Below, in pieces: positions 8,922 to 16,704 of a DNA stretch of 64,000 bases. The stretch's first letter is position 1, and every line of letters begins with the position of its first letter. The stretch spans positions 19,863 through 83,862 of the forward strand of contig JAAESI010000213.1 in assembly GCA_024229515.1 (NCBI GenBank). Direction: 5' to 3'. The DNA is from Pseudomonadota bacterium. Its GTDB lineage: Bacteria; Myxococcota_A; UBA796; UBA9615. A model generated the notes under the pieces. The model searched no databases. It worked only from the letters and a program-made list of their open reading frames with translations, and was not told the origin of the DNA. The translations under genes and the position numbers were made by a program.

Positions 8922-9904
8922 TGCTGCAGCGAGATCGTCGGGAGGTCGTTGTCCGCGGGGGGCTGCGATGCCTCGAGGCGGCGGAGCCGAACCAGCGTCT
9001 CCTCCGACAGCTTGCGGTTGGCCGAGACGAGGTCCGCGAGCATCGCCGTGATGGCCAACTGCACGCCGATGATGAGCAAAGCCGCGGCGAGGATCAGCGA
9101 CTGGATCTTGCCGCCCCCCTGCCCGTTGGCCCAGTACCAGACGAAGCGGCCGCCGATGGCGAGGCCGACGCTGAAGATGATCCCGCCCATCGTCATGAAC
9201 GTGCGGAACGGGCGATACAGCAGGTAGCTGCGCAGGATCACCGTGGCGCTGCGGCTGACGTACGACCGGATGCTCTTGAACAGCCGGCTCTCGCGCAGCT
9301 TGGCGTTGGTCGTGATCGGCACCGACGAGATGGTCAGCCGCCCGTGCCCCTGCTGGATGATCGTCTCCAGCGTGTACGTGTACTGGTTCACCAGGTTCAG
9401 CCGCATGGCCGCCTCCCGGGACCAGCAGCGGAAGCCGGAGGTGGCGTCCGGGACCTGGGTCTGGCTGACGACGCGCACAACCCAGGACCCGAGGGTCTGG
9501 AGGCGCTTCTTGATCCACGAGAAGTGCGCGATCCGGCTGGTCTGCCGGTCGCCGATGACCACGTCGGCGTCACCCGCCACCACCGGCGCGGCGAGCTCGG
9601 GGATCGAACCGCCGGGGTACTGGTTGTCGCCGTCGGTGTTGACGATGTAGTCGGCCCCGAGGCGCAGGCAGGCGTCGATGCCGGCGCGGAAGGCGGCCGC
9701 GAGCCCACGGTTGGTGGGGAACTGCACGAGGTGGTGGACGCCGAGTTCGCGGGCGACCTCGACGGTGCGGTCGCTGGAGCCGTCGTCGATGATCAGCCAC
9801 TCGACCTTGTCCACGCCGGGGATGGTCTTGGGCAGATCCGCGACCGTCAGGGGGAGGGTCTCCTCCTCGTTGAAACACGGAATCTGGATGATCAGGAGGC
9901 TCAC
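8918..9904 (-). CDS. Family 2 glycosyltransferase, membrane-anchored
   Basis: About 328 residues from GTG 9904; an ATG at 9943 would add 13 residues and overlap the divergent orn start by two bases, so either start is possible and no strong ribosome site decides it. The GT-A fold is clear: [11 protein letters not shown], the acidic [30 protein letters not shown], and the metal-binding [11 protein letters not shown]. This is the dolichol/undecaprenyl-phosphate sugar transferase type. Two membrane helices lie in the C-terminal third ([16 protein letters not shown] and [17 protein letters not shown]), followed by a short cytoplasmic helix. The likely job is to transfer a sugar to a polyprenyl phosphate at the inner membrane. 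It is coupled by GTGA overlap to the DUF354 gene. Confidence 0.87.
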   Translation of the reverse strand: MSLLIIQIPCFNEEETLPLTVADLPKTIPGVDKVEWLIIDDGSSDRTVEVARELGVHHLVQFPTNRGLAAAFRAGIDACLRLGADYIVNTDGDNQYPGGSIPELAAPVVAGDADVVIGDRQTSRIAHFSWIKKRLQTLGSWVVRVVSQTQVPDATSGFRCWSREAAMRLNLVNQYTYTLETIIQQGHGRLTISSVPITTNAKLRESRLFKSIRSYVSRSATVILRSYLLYRPFRTFMTMGGIIFSVGLAIGGRFVWYWANGQGGGKIQSLILAAALLIIGVQLAITAMLADLVSANRKLSEETLVRLRRLEASQPPADNDLPTISLQQ

Positions 9905-9941
9905 GGCGGCGCGGACCCTACCAGTGCTACCCTCCGTCGTC

Positions 9942-10499
9942 ATGCCTGAGATGCACCCCGATCACCTGATCTGGCTCGACCTGGAGATGACCGGGTTGGC
10001 GCCGGAGACCGACGTGATCATCGAGGTCGCTGCGCTGGTCACGGACGTGAACCTGAACATCCTCGCGGAGGGTCCGGTGATCGCCGTGCATCAGTCCGAC
10101 GCGGTGCTCGGCGGCATGGACGCGTGGTGCACCAAGACCCACGGCAAGTCCGGCCTCACCCAGCGGGTCAAGGACAGCACGTTCACCATCGAGGAGGCTG
10201 AGCGGCAGACGCTGGAGTTCGTGAAGGCCTGGACGGTGCCCGGCAAGTCGCCGTTGTGCGGCAACTCCATCGCTCACGATCGCCGCTTCGTCCGCCGGTA
10301 CATGCCGGCCTTCGAGGAGCACCTCCACTACCGAAACATCGACGTCAGCTCCATCAAGGAGCTGGTGAAGCGCTGGTACCCCGGTTCCATGCGCGCGCCG
10401 GCCAAGAAGGGCAACCACCTTGCGCTCGATGACATCCGCGAGTCCGTCGAAGAACTCCGTTGGTATCGCGCCAACGTGTTCGTGCCCCCGCCCGGTTAG
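9942..10499 (+). CDS. orn: Oligoribonuclease
   Basis: 185 residues. Orn is a 3'-5' exoribonuclease that degrades two- to five-nucleotide RNAs and clears pGpG in cyclic-di-GMP turnover. It is a DEDD-family enzyme, and the motifs are visible: Exo I as WLDLEMTGL (D and E near residues 11-13), Exo II as [15 protein letters not shown], and Exo III with [18 protein letters not shown], which supplies the conserved H and D. The length matches the usual ~180 residues. The ATG at 9942 is chosen because it aligns the Exo I motif near residue 11 as in other Orn proteins; upstream codons of the open frame overlap the divergent glycosyltransferase. The Ser/Thr kinase gene starts nine bases after its stop. 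Confidence 0.95.
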   Translation: MPEMHPDHLIWLDLEMTGLAPETDVIIEVAALVTDVNLNILAEGPVIAVHQSDAVLGGMDAWCTKTHGKSGLTQRVKDSTFTIEEAERQTLEFVKAWTVPGKSPLCGNSIAHDRRFVRRYMPAFEEHLHYRNIDVSSIKELVKRWYPGSMRAPAKKGNHLALDDIRESVEELRWYRANVFVPPPG

Positions 10500-10508
10500 A
10501 ATTCGGGG

Positions 10509-13001
10509 GTGACGGAGGTCACCACATTCAGCCGCTATCGCCTCGTCCGCCGCATCGCGCGCGGGGGCATGGCGGAGGTGTATCTGGCGCTGCACCGCGG
10601 GGCCGCCGGGTTCGAACGGCCGGTCGCCCTCAAGAAGATCCTCCCCGTCTACGTCGGCATGGAGGAGTTCAACAAGCTGTTCCGGGACGAGGCCCGGATC
10701 TCCGCGTCGCTGGATCACTCCGGCATCGTCAGCGTGCACGACTTCGGCGAGCAGGACGGCGAGTACTACATCGTCATGGAGTACGTCGACGGCCCGGATC
10801 TGGAGGAGATCCTGGACCGCTGCCGTCGCCGCGGAATCCTCCCCCCCGTCGAGGTGGTGCTCCACCTGGGCCACCGCCTCGCCTCCGCGCTGGAGTACGC
10901 CCACAGCCGGGTCATCGACGGCCAGGCGATGCAGATCATCCACCGGGACGTCTCTCCCCCGAACGTGCTCATCGGCGTCACGGGCGAGGTCAAGCTCACC
11001 GACTTCGGGGTCGCCCGCGCCGCACTCCGGGAGGCCCCGACGCGGCCCGGCGTGCTGCGCGGCAAATACGCCTACATGTCGCCGGAGCAAGTCTCGCACA
11101 AGCCGATGGACCACCGCTCGGACATCTTCAGCCTCGGCACCGTGCTGTACGAGACCCTGACGGGCATCAACCCGTTCGACCAGTCCACCGACTTCCAGAC
11201 GATGGAGGCGGTGGAGCACGCGCGCATGGAGCCGGCCGGCTTCCTCCGCCCCGACACGCCAGCCGAGCTCGACCGCATCCTCCTGACCTGCCTGCAGCTG
11301 GACGCCACCGATCGCTACCAGGACGCCGGCGAGCTCCGGCGGGACATCGCCAAGCTGGTGTTGGACTACCAGCAGGCGGACGAGCCGCAGTGCCTCGTCG
11401 AGTTCCTGCGCGACGTCTTCCCCGAGCGGACGCGCGACCCGTCGATGCCCGGCGGCGATGCCGTGGCGCCGGCGTGGGAGCACCTCGTGCATCGCCTCAG
11501 CCCGATGCTCGTGGACATGCCGGATCGGCTCCCGGGCGCGACCAAGAGCCCGATTCGCCTGGTCCCCCGACCGCCGTCCAAGGACGAACATCGCCCGCCG
11601 ACCGACCAGCACTGGCCGATCCCGATCGTCCCCGAGTTCATGGCCCCGGACGGGACCGCCGAGGAGGTTGACCTCAGCGACCAGAGCTGGACCGATCTGG
11701 TCGACGGGTCGGACCCGGGCACGTGGCCCCCGTCGCCCACCCAGCCTCACCCCGCCGCCGTCACCGACTCGCTCCCCCCGGCCCGAGACCCGATGCCACC
11801 GGCGCACGACGCGGCCCCCGACGACACGACCTGGGACGAGAGCGAGGACGACGAGGGCGAGGTGGCGGATCCGTTCGGACCTCACATCACCGACCCGGGG
11901 GTCCGCTCCAGCCGACCCGGGGCGCGAGTGGACAACGAGTGGTCCGAGGACGACGACCCCGACGGCGTGCAGACCGAGCCCCACGCCGTGGTCCCCAGCA
12001 TCGGCGTCCCCATCCCGCGGCCCACGAAGAAGCGCATCCTCAAGCCCCCGGCCGATGCCGACACAGAGGCGCGGCCCCCCACCCCCGTCTACACCGGCTT
12101 CCTCCCCAGCCCGGAGCGGCTGACCGACTCCGGGGAGTACGACGCCGACGTGCCCGTGCTGGGGGAGTCCTCCGAGGAGACACCGTCGGAGGAGCGGATG
12201 GCCCTGCTCCCGCCGCAGGGCACCCTCGAGGAGGATCCGCTGCTCCGGTCGGTCACGGTCATGCCCGCCCACACCGAAGACGGGGTCCCGATCCTCAACG
12301 AGTGGGATCTGGACGAGCGCGCCTTCGACGGGCCGCCGGTGGCCGAAAGCACCGTCGATGCTCCCGCTCCGCTCATTCTGTCGAACCCGGCCACGGCAGC
12401 TCCCGAGCCCGAACCGGAGCCGGACCCCGTCGTCACCTCGAGCCCGGCGATCACCTTCGCGACGCCGCCGACGCCCGACGCCGAGCCGGAGCTCGAACCC
12501 GAGTACGACACCGTCGATCCCGACGAGACCCACAACACCGACCACCCGGTCGAGTTCACCTCGACGCCCGGCGCCGCGGTGCCGATGCCGCCTGGCTACC
12601 AGGCGCCGCCGCAGGACCTGTGGCGCTTCCTCCCCGACGACGAAGACGCGGTCTTCGACGAGATGTCCGGCGAGTTCGTCGCTCCCCCGGAGCCGACCGA
12701 AGAGGAGGAGGCCACCGCCGCCGCCGCCATCGTCGCGGCCACGGAGCGCCGGGATCGAAGGATCGCGCTGATCTGGCTCGCAGTCGCCTTCCTCGTGCCC
12801 GCGGTCATCCTCGGGGCAGGCCAGTTCGTGAAGTCGTCGCGCGCCCCGTCGGTGGTGCTGACCCCGAACGAGGCCCCCGTTGAGCCTCCCACCGCGGCAC
12901 CGGCACCCACCCGTCGGGAAGCGCTGCCCCCGGCCGGGAGTCCCACCCCGGCGCCCGAGCCCCCGCCGCCGGCCGAGCCCTGGACGGAGCCCACGCCGTG
13001 A
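10509..13001 (+). CDS. Ser/Thr protein kinase, membrane-bound, long acidic/Pro tail
   Basis: 830 residues, GTG start with GGGG upstream. Residues ~8-280 are a complete Hanks-type kinase: Gly loop (RIARGGMAEVYLA), VALKK lysine, HRDVSPPNVLI catalytic loop, DFGVARA, and the YMSPEQ activation-segment end. The HRDVSPxN form is common in Myxococcota and other bacteria. The following ~470 residues are low-complexity, rich in Pro, Asp and Glu, with repeated PEPEPEP-like stretches. A single membrane helix lies at about residues 753-775 (IALIWLAVAFLVPAVILG), after which a Pro-rich end of ~55 residues should be outside the cytoplasm. There is no recognised sensor domain. Its stop overlaps the start of the pseudokinase gene by four bases (GTGA), so the two are made in a fixed ratio and probably act together. 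Confidence 0.92.
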   Translation: MTEVTTFSRYRLVRRIARGGMAEVYLALHRGAAGFERPVALKKILPVYVGMEEFNKLFRDEARISASLDHSGIVSVHDFGEQDGEYYIVMEYVDGPDLEEILDRCRRRGILPPVEVVLHLGHRLASALEYAHSRVIDGQAMQIIHRDVSPPNVLIGVTGEVKLTDFGVARAALREAPTRPGVLRGKYAYMSPEQVSHKPMDHRSDIFSLGTVLYETLTGINPFDQSTDFQTMEAVEHARMEPAGFLRPDTPAELDRILLTCLQLDATDRYQDAGELRRDIAKLVLDYQQADEPQCLVEFLRDVFPERTRDPSMPGGDAVAPAWEHLVHRLSPMLVDMPDRLPGATKSPIRLVPRPPSKDEHRPPTDQHWPIPIVPEFMAPDGTAEEVDLSDQSWTDLVDGSDPGTWPPSPTQPHPAAVTDSLPPARDPMPPAHDAAPDDTTWDESEDDEGEVADPFGPHITDPGVRSSRPGARVDNEWSEDDDPDGVQTEPHAVVPSIGVPIPRPTKKRILKPPADADTEARPPTPVYTGFLPSPERLTDSGEYDADVPVLGESSEETPSEERMALLPPQGTLEEDPLLRSVTVMPAHTEDGVPILNEWDLDERAFDGPPVAESTVDAPAPLILSNPATAAPEPEPEPDPVVTSSPAITFATPPTPDAEPELEPEYDTVDPDETHNTDHPVEFTSTPGAAVPMPPGYQAPPQDLWRFLPDDEDAVFDEMSGEFVAPPEPTEEEEATAAAAIVAATERRDRRIALIWLAVAFLVPAVILGAGQFVKSSRAPSVVLTPNEAPVEPPTAAPAPTRREALPPAGSPTPAPEPPPPAEPWTEPTP

Positions 13002-13963
13002 TCGACAACGTCGTCGACCCCGATGTCGAAGCGCCGGTCAGCCGGCTCTCGGACTTCGTGATCCTCCGCAAGCTCGGGGCCCACGACGGCATCACCTCGT
13101 ACCTCGCGGAGAAGCGCGGAGCGTTCGGGTTCGCCAAGCGCGTAATGCTCAAGGTCGCCGACCGGCCCGTCGGGGAAGGGCTCGATGTCGCCCTCCGCCT
13201 CTCGGACGAGGCCCGCCTCGGCATGCGCCTGATCCACCCCAACCTCCTGCAGACCCTCGACCTGGGCCGCGACGAGGACCGCTTCTTCCTCGTGCGGGAG
13301 TGGGTCGAAGGGGTCGGGCTGCGCCGCCTGATGCACCGAACGTGGGAGCGGGGCGAGGCGATCCCGACGACGGCCGCGCTGCGCATGACGATCGGTGTCT
13401 GCCGCGTCCTGGACTACCTGCACAGCCTCAAGGCCAAGCCGTGGGCCCCCTCGGGGATCGTGCACCGCGGGGTCGCCCCGTCGAACATCCTCATCAGCTA
13501 CGCCGGCGAGGTCCGCCTCGCCAACCTCTTCATGGCCCGCGGCCCCAACAAGCGCGCCGAGGGCAAGCCCCACGTCGGCGGCATGCGGCTGATCCCCGCG
13601 TTCACCGCCCCCGAGGTGGGCGCCGGCCGCCCCGCCGAGGCCGCCGCGGACGTCTTCGGGCTCGGCATCGCGCTGTACGAGTGCCTGCTCGGTCCCGCCG
13701 CGCTGGGCGGCAAGACGGACAGCGACTGGCTTCGGACCCGCGACGATGAGGCGATGGTGGACGCGCTGGAATCGGCCGACATTCCCGACGAACTGCGGGA
13801 GGTCGTGGTTCGCGCGACCACCGCCAACCCGGCGGTTCGCTACCGCACGGCTGCGCACTTCAAAAATGACCTTCGGCTGATCCTCAAGGATCGGTTCCGG
13901 GCCGACGGAGACGACGAGCTCCGGGCGCTGGTCGAAGCCGCCTCAGAGCCGCCCCCGGACTAG
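12998..13963 (+). CDS. Protein pseudokinase coupled to the upstream kinase
   Basis: 321 residues, GTG start overlapping the kinase stop. The whole protein is one kinase-fold domain with the N-lobe lysine kept (RVMLKVADRP) but catalytic residues lost. The catalytic loop reads HRGVAPSNIL, so Gly replaces the catalytic Asp of HRD, and the metal-binding DFG is replaced by NLF (RLANLFMARG). The Gly loop is also degenerate (KLGAHDGITSYLAEKR). The structural features of the C-lobe remain (FTAPEV for the APE motif, DVFGLGIALYECLLG). There is no membrane helix. It should therefore bind but not phosphorylate, acting as an allosteric partner, scaffold or substrate of the neighbour. It converges with the histidine kinase gene, sharing the palindrome CTAG at 13960-13963 as the stop on both strands. 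Confidence 0.9.
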   Translation: MIDNVVDPDVEAPVSRLSDFVILRKLGAHDGITSYLAEKRGAFGFAKRVMLKVADRPVGEGLDVALRLSDEARLGMRLIHPNLLQTLDLGRDEDRFFLVREWVEGVGLRRLMHRTWERGEAIPTTAALRMTIGVCRVLDYLHSLKAKPWAPSGIVHRGVAPSNILISYAGEVRLANLFMARGPNKRAEGKPHVGGMRLIPAFTAPEVGAGRPAEAAADVFGLGIALYECLLGPAALGGKTDSDWLRTRDDEAMVDALESADIPDELREVVVRATTANPAVRYRTAAHFKNDLRLILKDRFRADGDDELRALVEAASEPPPD

Positions 13964-15762
13964 TCGCCCGTGATCGCGGCCAGGTCCAAGCCCTGGCCGG
14001 GGACCGACAAGGCCACCGGAACGCGACCGTCGCGCGGCGGATCCACCACGGAGGCGTGCATCGGAATCCGGAGCACGAACTCACTGCCCTGGCCCAGCTC
14101 GCTGCGCGCCACGAGGTCCCCGCCCATGCTCTCGGCGAACTTGCTGGAGATGGCCAGCCCCAGCCCCGTCCCGCCGTACTCGCGGGTGGAGGTGCCATCG
14201 ACCTGACGGAACTCGTCGAAGATGGACATCAGCTCCTCCTCGGGGATGCCGATGCCGGAGTCACGCACCGCGATCACCACGTCGAAGCCCTGCACCGAGG
14301 AGTGGAGCCGGACGTGCCCTTCGTTGGTGAACTTCACCGCGTTGCTGACGAGGTTCACGAGGATCTGCTGCAGCTTCTGGCGGTCGGTGGTCAGCCCCAC
14401 GTCGCGACCTTCGTGCACCCAGGTGACCTCCAGAGGCTTGTCGACGGCGAGCACCCGGCCGGTCTCCAACACGTCGACGAGGACCTCGGCGAGGCCGAAT
14501 CCCTCCACCCGAAGCACCATCTTCCCGGACTCGATCTTAGCGAGATCCAGGATCTCATTGATCAGCGTCAGCAGGTCCTTGGCGCGGGTGCCGATGCCCT
14601 CGACCGCGGACTGCTGCTTGGGCTGCATCGGACCGTAGATCCCCCCGCTCAGGAGGTCGGAGTAGCCGATCACCGCGTTCAGCGGGGTGCGCAGCTCGTG
14701 GCTGACGTTGGCGAGGAACTCCGACTTGAGCCGGGTCGCCTCGAGGATCTGCTCGTTCTTGAGTCGCAGGTCCTCGTTCGCCATCTCGATCTGGCGGATG
14801 TAGGCCTGGTTCTGCCGCTCCAACTGCTGCTCGTGGGTCACGTCTGTGCCCAGGATCACGAGGCCGTCCTCGTGGTCCTCCAGCGGAAGGCGGGACAGCG
14901 TGACCTCGGAGGGGAAGTGCATGCCTTCGCCCCCGACGCCGGTCAGCTCCTCCTGGATGCTGCCCTCCTCCAGGGTGCGGCCCACGAGGTCGTCGAGGGC
15001 GACGTCCGCGGTCAACTCGGCGAACAACTCCCGGAAGTGCACCTTGCCGACCATGTCGATGGCGCCACGGCCGAAGCTCCGCTCGGCGCCGCTGTTGAAG
15101 GTCCGGATCGTGCCGTCGGAGCCGGCCGAGAGGATGAAGTGGTCGACCGTCGCGTCCAGCACCTTGTTCAGGAACCGGGTGGTCTTGCGGAGCTCGCCGG
15201 TGCGCTCCTGGACCGTCTCCTCGAGGTTGTTGGAGAGCTCGCGCAGCTCCTCCTTCTTGAGCCGGATCTTTTCGTAGGCGGTGTCCAGCGCCCGGGTGCG
15301 CTCGCTGAGCTCCCGGCTGGACCGGACGAGCTCGTCCGACTTGGCGGAGATCTGCCGCTCCAGCAGTCGGCGCATCAGCACCTGGTCGAGGCAGCGAACC
15401 AGCACCGGGCGGTCGATCTCCCCCTTGACGAGGTAGTCGTAGGCGCCCATGCGGAAGATGTCGGCGGCGAGCCGCTCATCCCCCTCGCCCGTGACCATGA
15501 CCACGGCGACGTCGACCAGGTGCTTGCGGATCTCGCCGAGGACCTCGATGCCATCGAAGTCGGGCAGGCGGTAGTCCAGAAGCAGGACGTCGAAGCTGCT
15601 GTGGACGAGCGTGTTGAGCGCCAACTCCCCGGTCTCGGCCCGCTCGATGCGGGCGTCGGGGTAGCGCTCGCGCACCATCGGCTCGATCAGGCCGAGGAAG
15701 TCCGCGTTGTCATCGACGAGGAGGAAGGACAGGTCCCCCTGGACTTCGTCGATGATCGACAT
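13960..15762 (-). CDS. Receiver-PAS-histidine kinase (response-regulator-first hybrid)
   Basis: 600 residues. The domains are: a receiver at about 10-130 with phospho-acceptor D63 (LLLDYRLPD), acidic pocket DD17-18 and the conserved K of YDYLVKGE; a coiled coil at ~140-195; a PAS domain at ~200-310; then HisKA with the phospho-histidine H355 (NVSHELRTPLN) and a HATPase_c with N box (LVNLVSNAVKF), G1 (DSGIGIP) and G2 (GGTGLGLAIS). There is no membrane helix, so it is cytoplasmic and likely works in a phosphorelay that starts with phosphorylation of its own receiver by another kinase. No DNA-binding partner is adjacent. Start ATG 15762 has no strong ribosome site, but the receiver begins right after it. 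The stop shares CTAG with the pseudokinase gene. Confidence 0.92.
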   Translation of the reverse strand: MSIIDEVQGDLSFLLVDDNADFLGLIEPMVRERYPDARIERAETGELALNTLVHSSFDVLLLDYRLPDFDGIEVLGEIRKHLVDVAVVMVTGEGDERLAADIFRMGAYDYLVKGEIDRPVLVRCLDQVLMRRLLERQISAKSDELVRSSRELSERTRALDTAYEKIRLKKEELRELSNNLEETVQERTGELRKTTRFLNKVLDATVDHFILSAGSDGTIRTFNSGAERSFGRGAIDMVGKVHFRELFAELTADVALDDLVGRTLEEGSIQEELTGVGGEGMHFPSEVTLSRLPLEDHEDGLVILGTDVTHEQQLERQNQAYIRQIEMANEDLRLKNEQILEATRLKSEFLANVSHELRTPLNAVIGYSDLLSGGIYGPMQPKQQSAVEGIGTRAKDLLTLINEILDLAKIESGKMVLRVEGFGLAEVLVDVLETGRVLAVDKPLEVTWVHEGRDVGLTTDRQKLQQILVNLVSNAVKFTNEGHVRLHSSVQGFDVVIAVRDSGIGIPEEELMSIFDEFRQVDGTSTREYGGTGLGLAISSKFAESMGGDLVARSELGQGSEFVLRIPMHASVVDPPRDGRVPVALSVPGQGLDLAAITGD

Positions 15763-15772
15763 CGGTACCGGC

Positions 15773-16669
15773 TCAGTCGGACGTGAACGAGGCGTTCATC
15801 GTGCCGTTGAGGCTCCACGCGGCGTAGCTGGGCGCCTCCGCGTCGTAGGTGATGCGCCACAGCAGCAGCAGGCCGAGCTGACCGTCGAGCAGGCCCGCGG
15901 GGGTGCCCGGCGCGCCGTAGATACCCCACAGCGGGACCAGGCCCGTCGAACCCGGGGGCGGCGGCGAGGTGGCGCTCAGGCCAAGCCCCTCCCAGTACCC
16001 GCCCGGAGTCTCGGCGGAGTACCCGATGTACAGCCCCTGAACGCCCGCGTCCGTCATGTTCTGGTTGAGCGACGAAGCCGTCGTAGTCGAGCTGATGGAG
16101 ATGCCGTTGCTGATCGCGACGCCCATCTCGACCAGCGCCTGCGGCTCGAGCAGGTCGCCCATGATGCCGGGGTTGGTCAGCAGTTCGCCGACGTTGTCCT
16201 GGTCGGCGAGGTGGGTCTCGGGCACGCAGGGCGTCGTGATGTCGAGGCTCGTGCTCGTGACGTCCGTGACGTTGAGGATCTGCAGCTCGGCGGTGCACAG
16301 CGGGCAGGTCGCGCCGACGGCGTTCTCACCGATGTCGACGGTCGCCTGGAACTCGTAGGCCTGCTGGCAGACCTCGACGGTGGCCTTCTCGTCGCTCCAG
16401 TAGCTGAGGATCCAGGTCCCGGTGGCGCTGGAGGTGCCCTCGGGCAGCTCGGTGGAGGCGTCGTCGTCGTCCGAGAAGTCGTCGTCGTCCGAGAAGTCGT
16501 CGTCGTCCTTGGCGTCGTCGTCGTCCGTGGCGTCGTCGTCGTCCGTGGCGTCGTCGTCGTCCGTGGCGTCGTCGTCATCGTCGTCGGTGCTGGGCTGGCG
16601 GACGGGCCCGCAGGCCGCAATCACGATGGCGAGGAGGAGGAGAAAAGCGAGTCTGCTGAGAGCGGTCAT
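15773..16669 (-). CDS. Asp-rich tethered lipoprotein of unknown function
   Basis: 298 residues from ATG 16669, which has GGAG ten bases upstream; a longer reading from 16699 would put ten extra residues before the signal. The signal peptide ends in VIAAC. Directly behind the anchor lies an acidic tether made of DDDDAT and DDDDFS units (about residues 27-70), the same style as in the lipoproteins at 58925, 60682 and 5578. The C-terminal ~220 residues form a secreted domain with one CxxC (ATCPLCTAELQ) and otherwise no recognised motif; a weakly repeated YDAEAPSYAAWSLNG near the end suggests a beta fold. The gap to the histidine kinase gene is ten bases, and it precedes it in transcription direction. 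Confidence 0.78.
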   Translation of the reverse strand: MTALSRLAFLLLLAIVIAACGPVRQPSTDDDDDDATDDDDATDDDDATDDDDAKDDDDFSDDDDFSDDDDASTELPEGTSSATGTWILSYWSDEKATVEVCQQAYEFQATVDIGENAVGATCPLCTAELQILNVTDVTSTSLDITTPCVPETHLADQDNVGELLTNPGIMGDLLEPQALVEMGVAISNGISISSTTTASSLNQNMTDAGVQGLYIGYSAETPGGYWEGLGLSATSPPPPGSTGLVPLWGIYGAPGTPAGLLDGQLGLLLLWRITYDAEAPSYAAWSLNGTMNASFTSD

Positions 16670-16704
16670 GGGGTGCTCCAATCGCGCAGGAGCATACACA
16701 AGGC

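Noticed and set aside
9904..9943. ATG 9943 as start of the glycosyltransferase
   Set aside because: It would overlap the divergent orn start codon and adds a non-conserved leader; GTG 9904 gives a normal N-terminus. Not excluded.
14056..15786. Open frame of 576 codons on the plus strand
   Set aside because: Antisense to the receiver-histidine kinase; no motif of its own.
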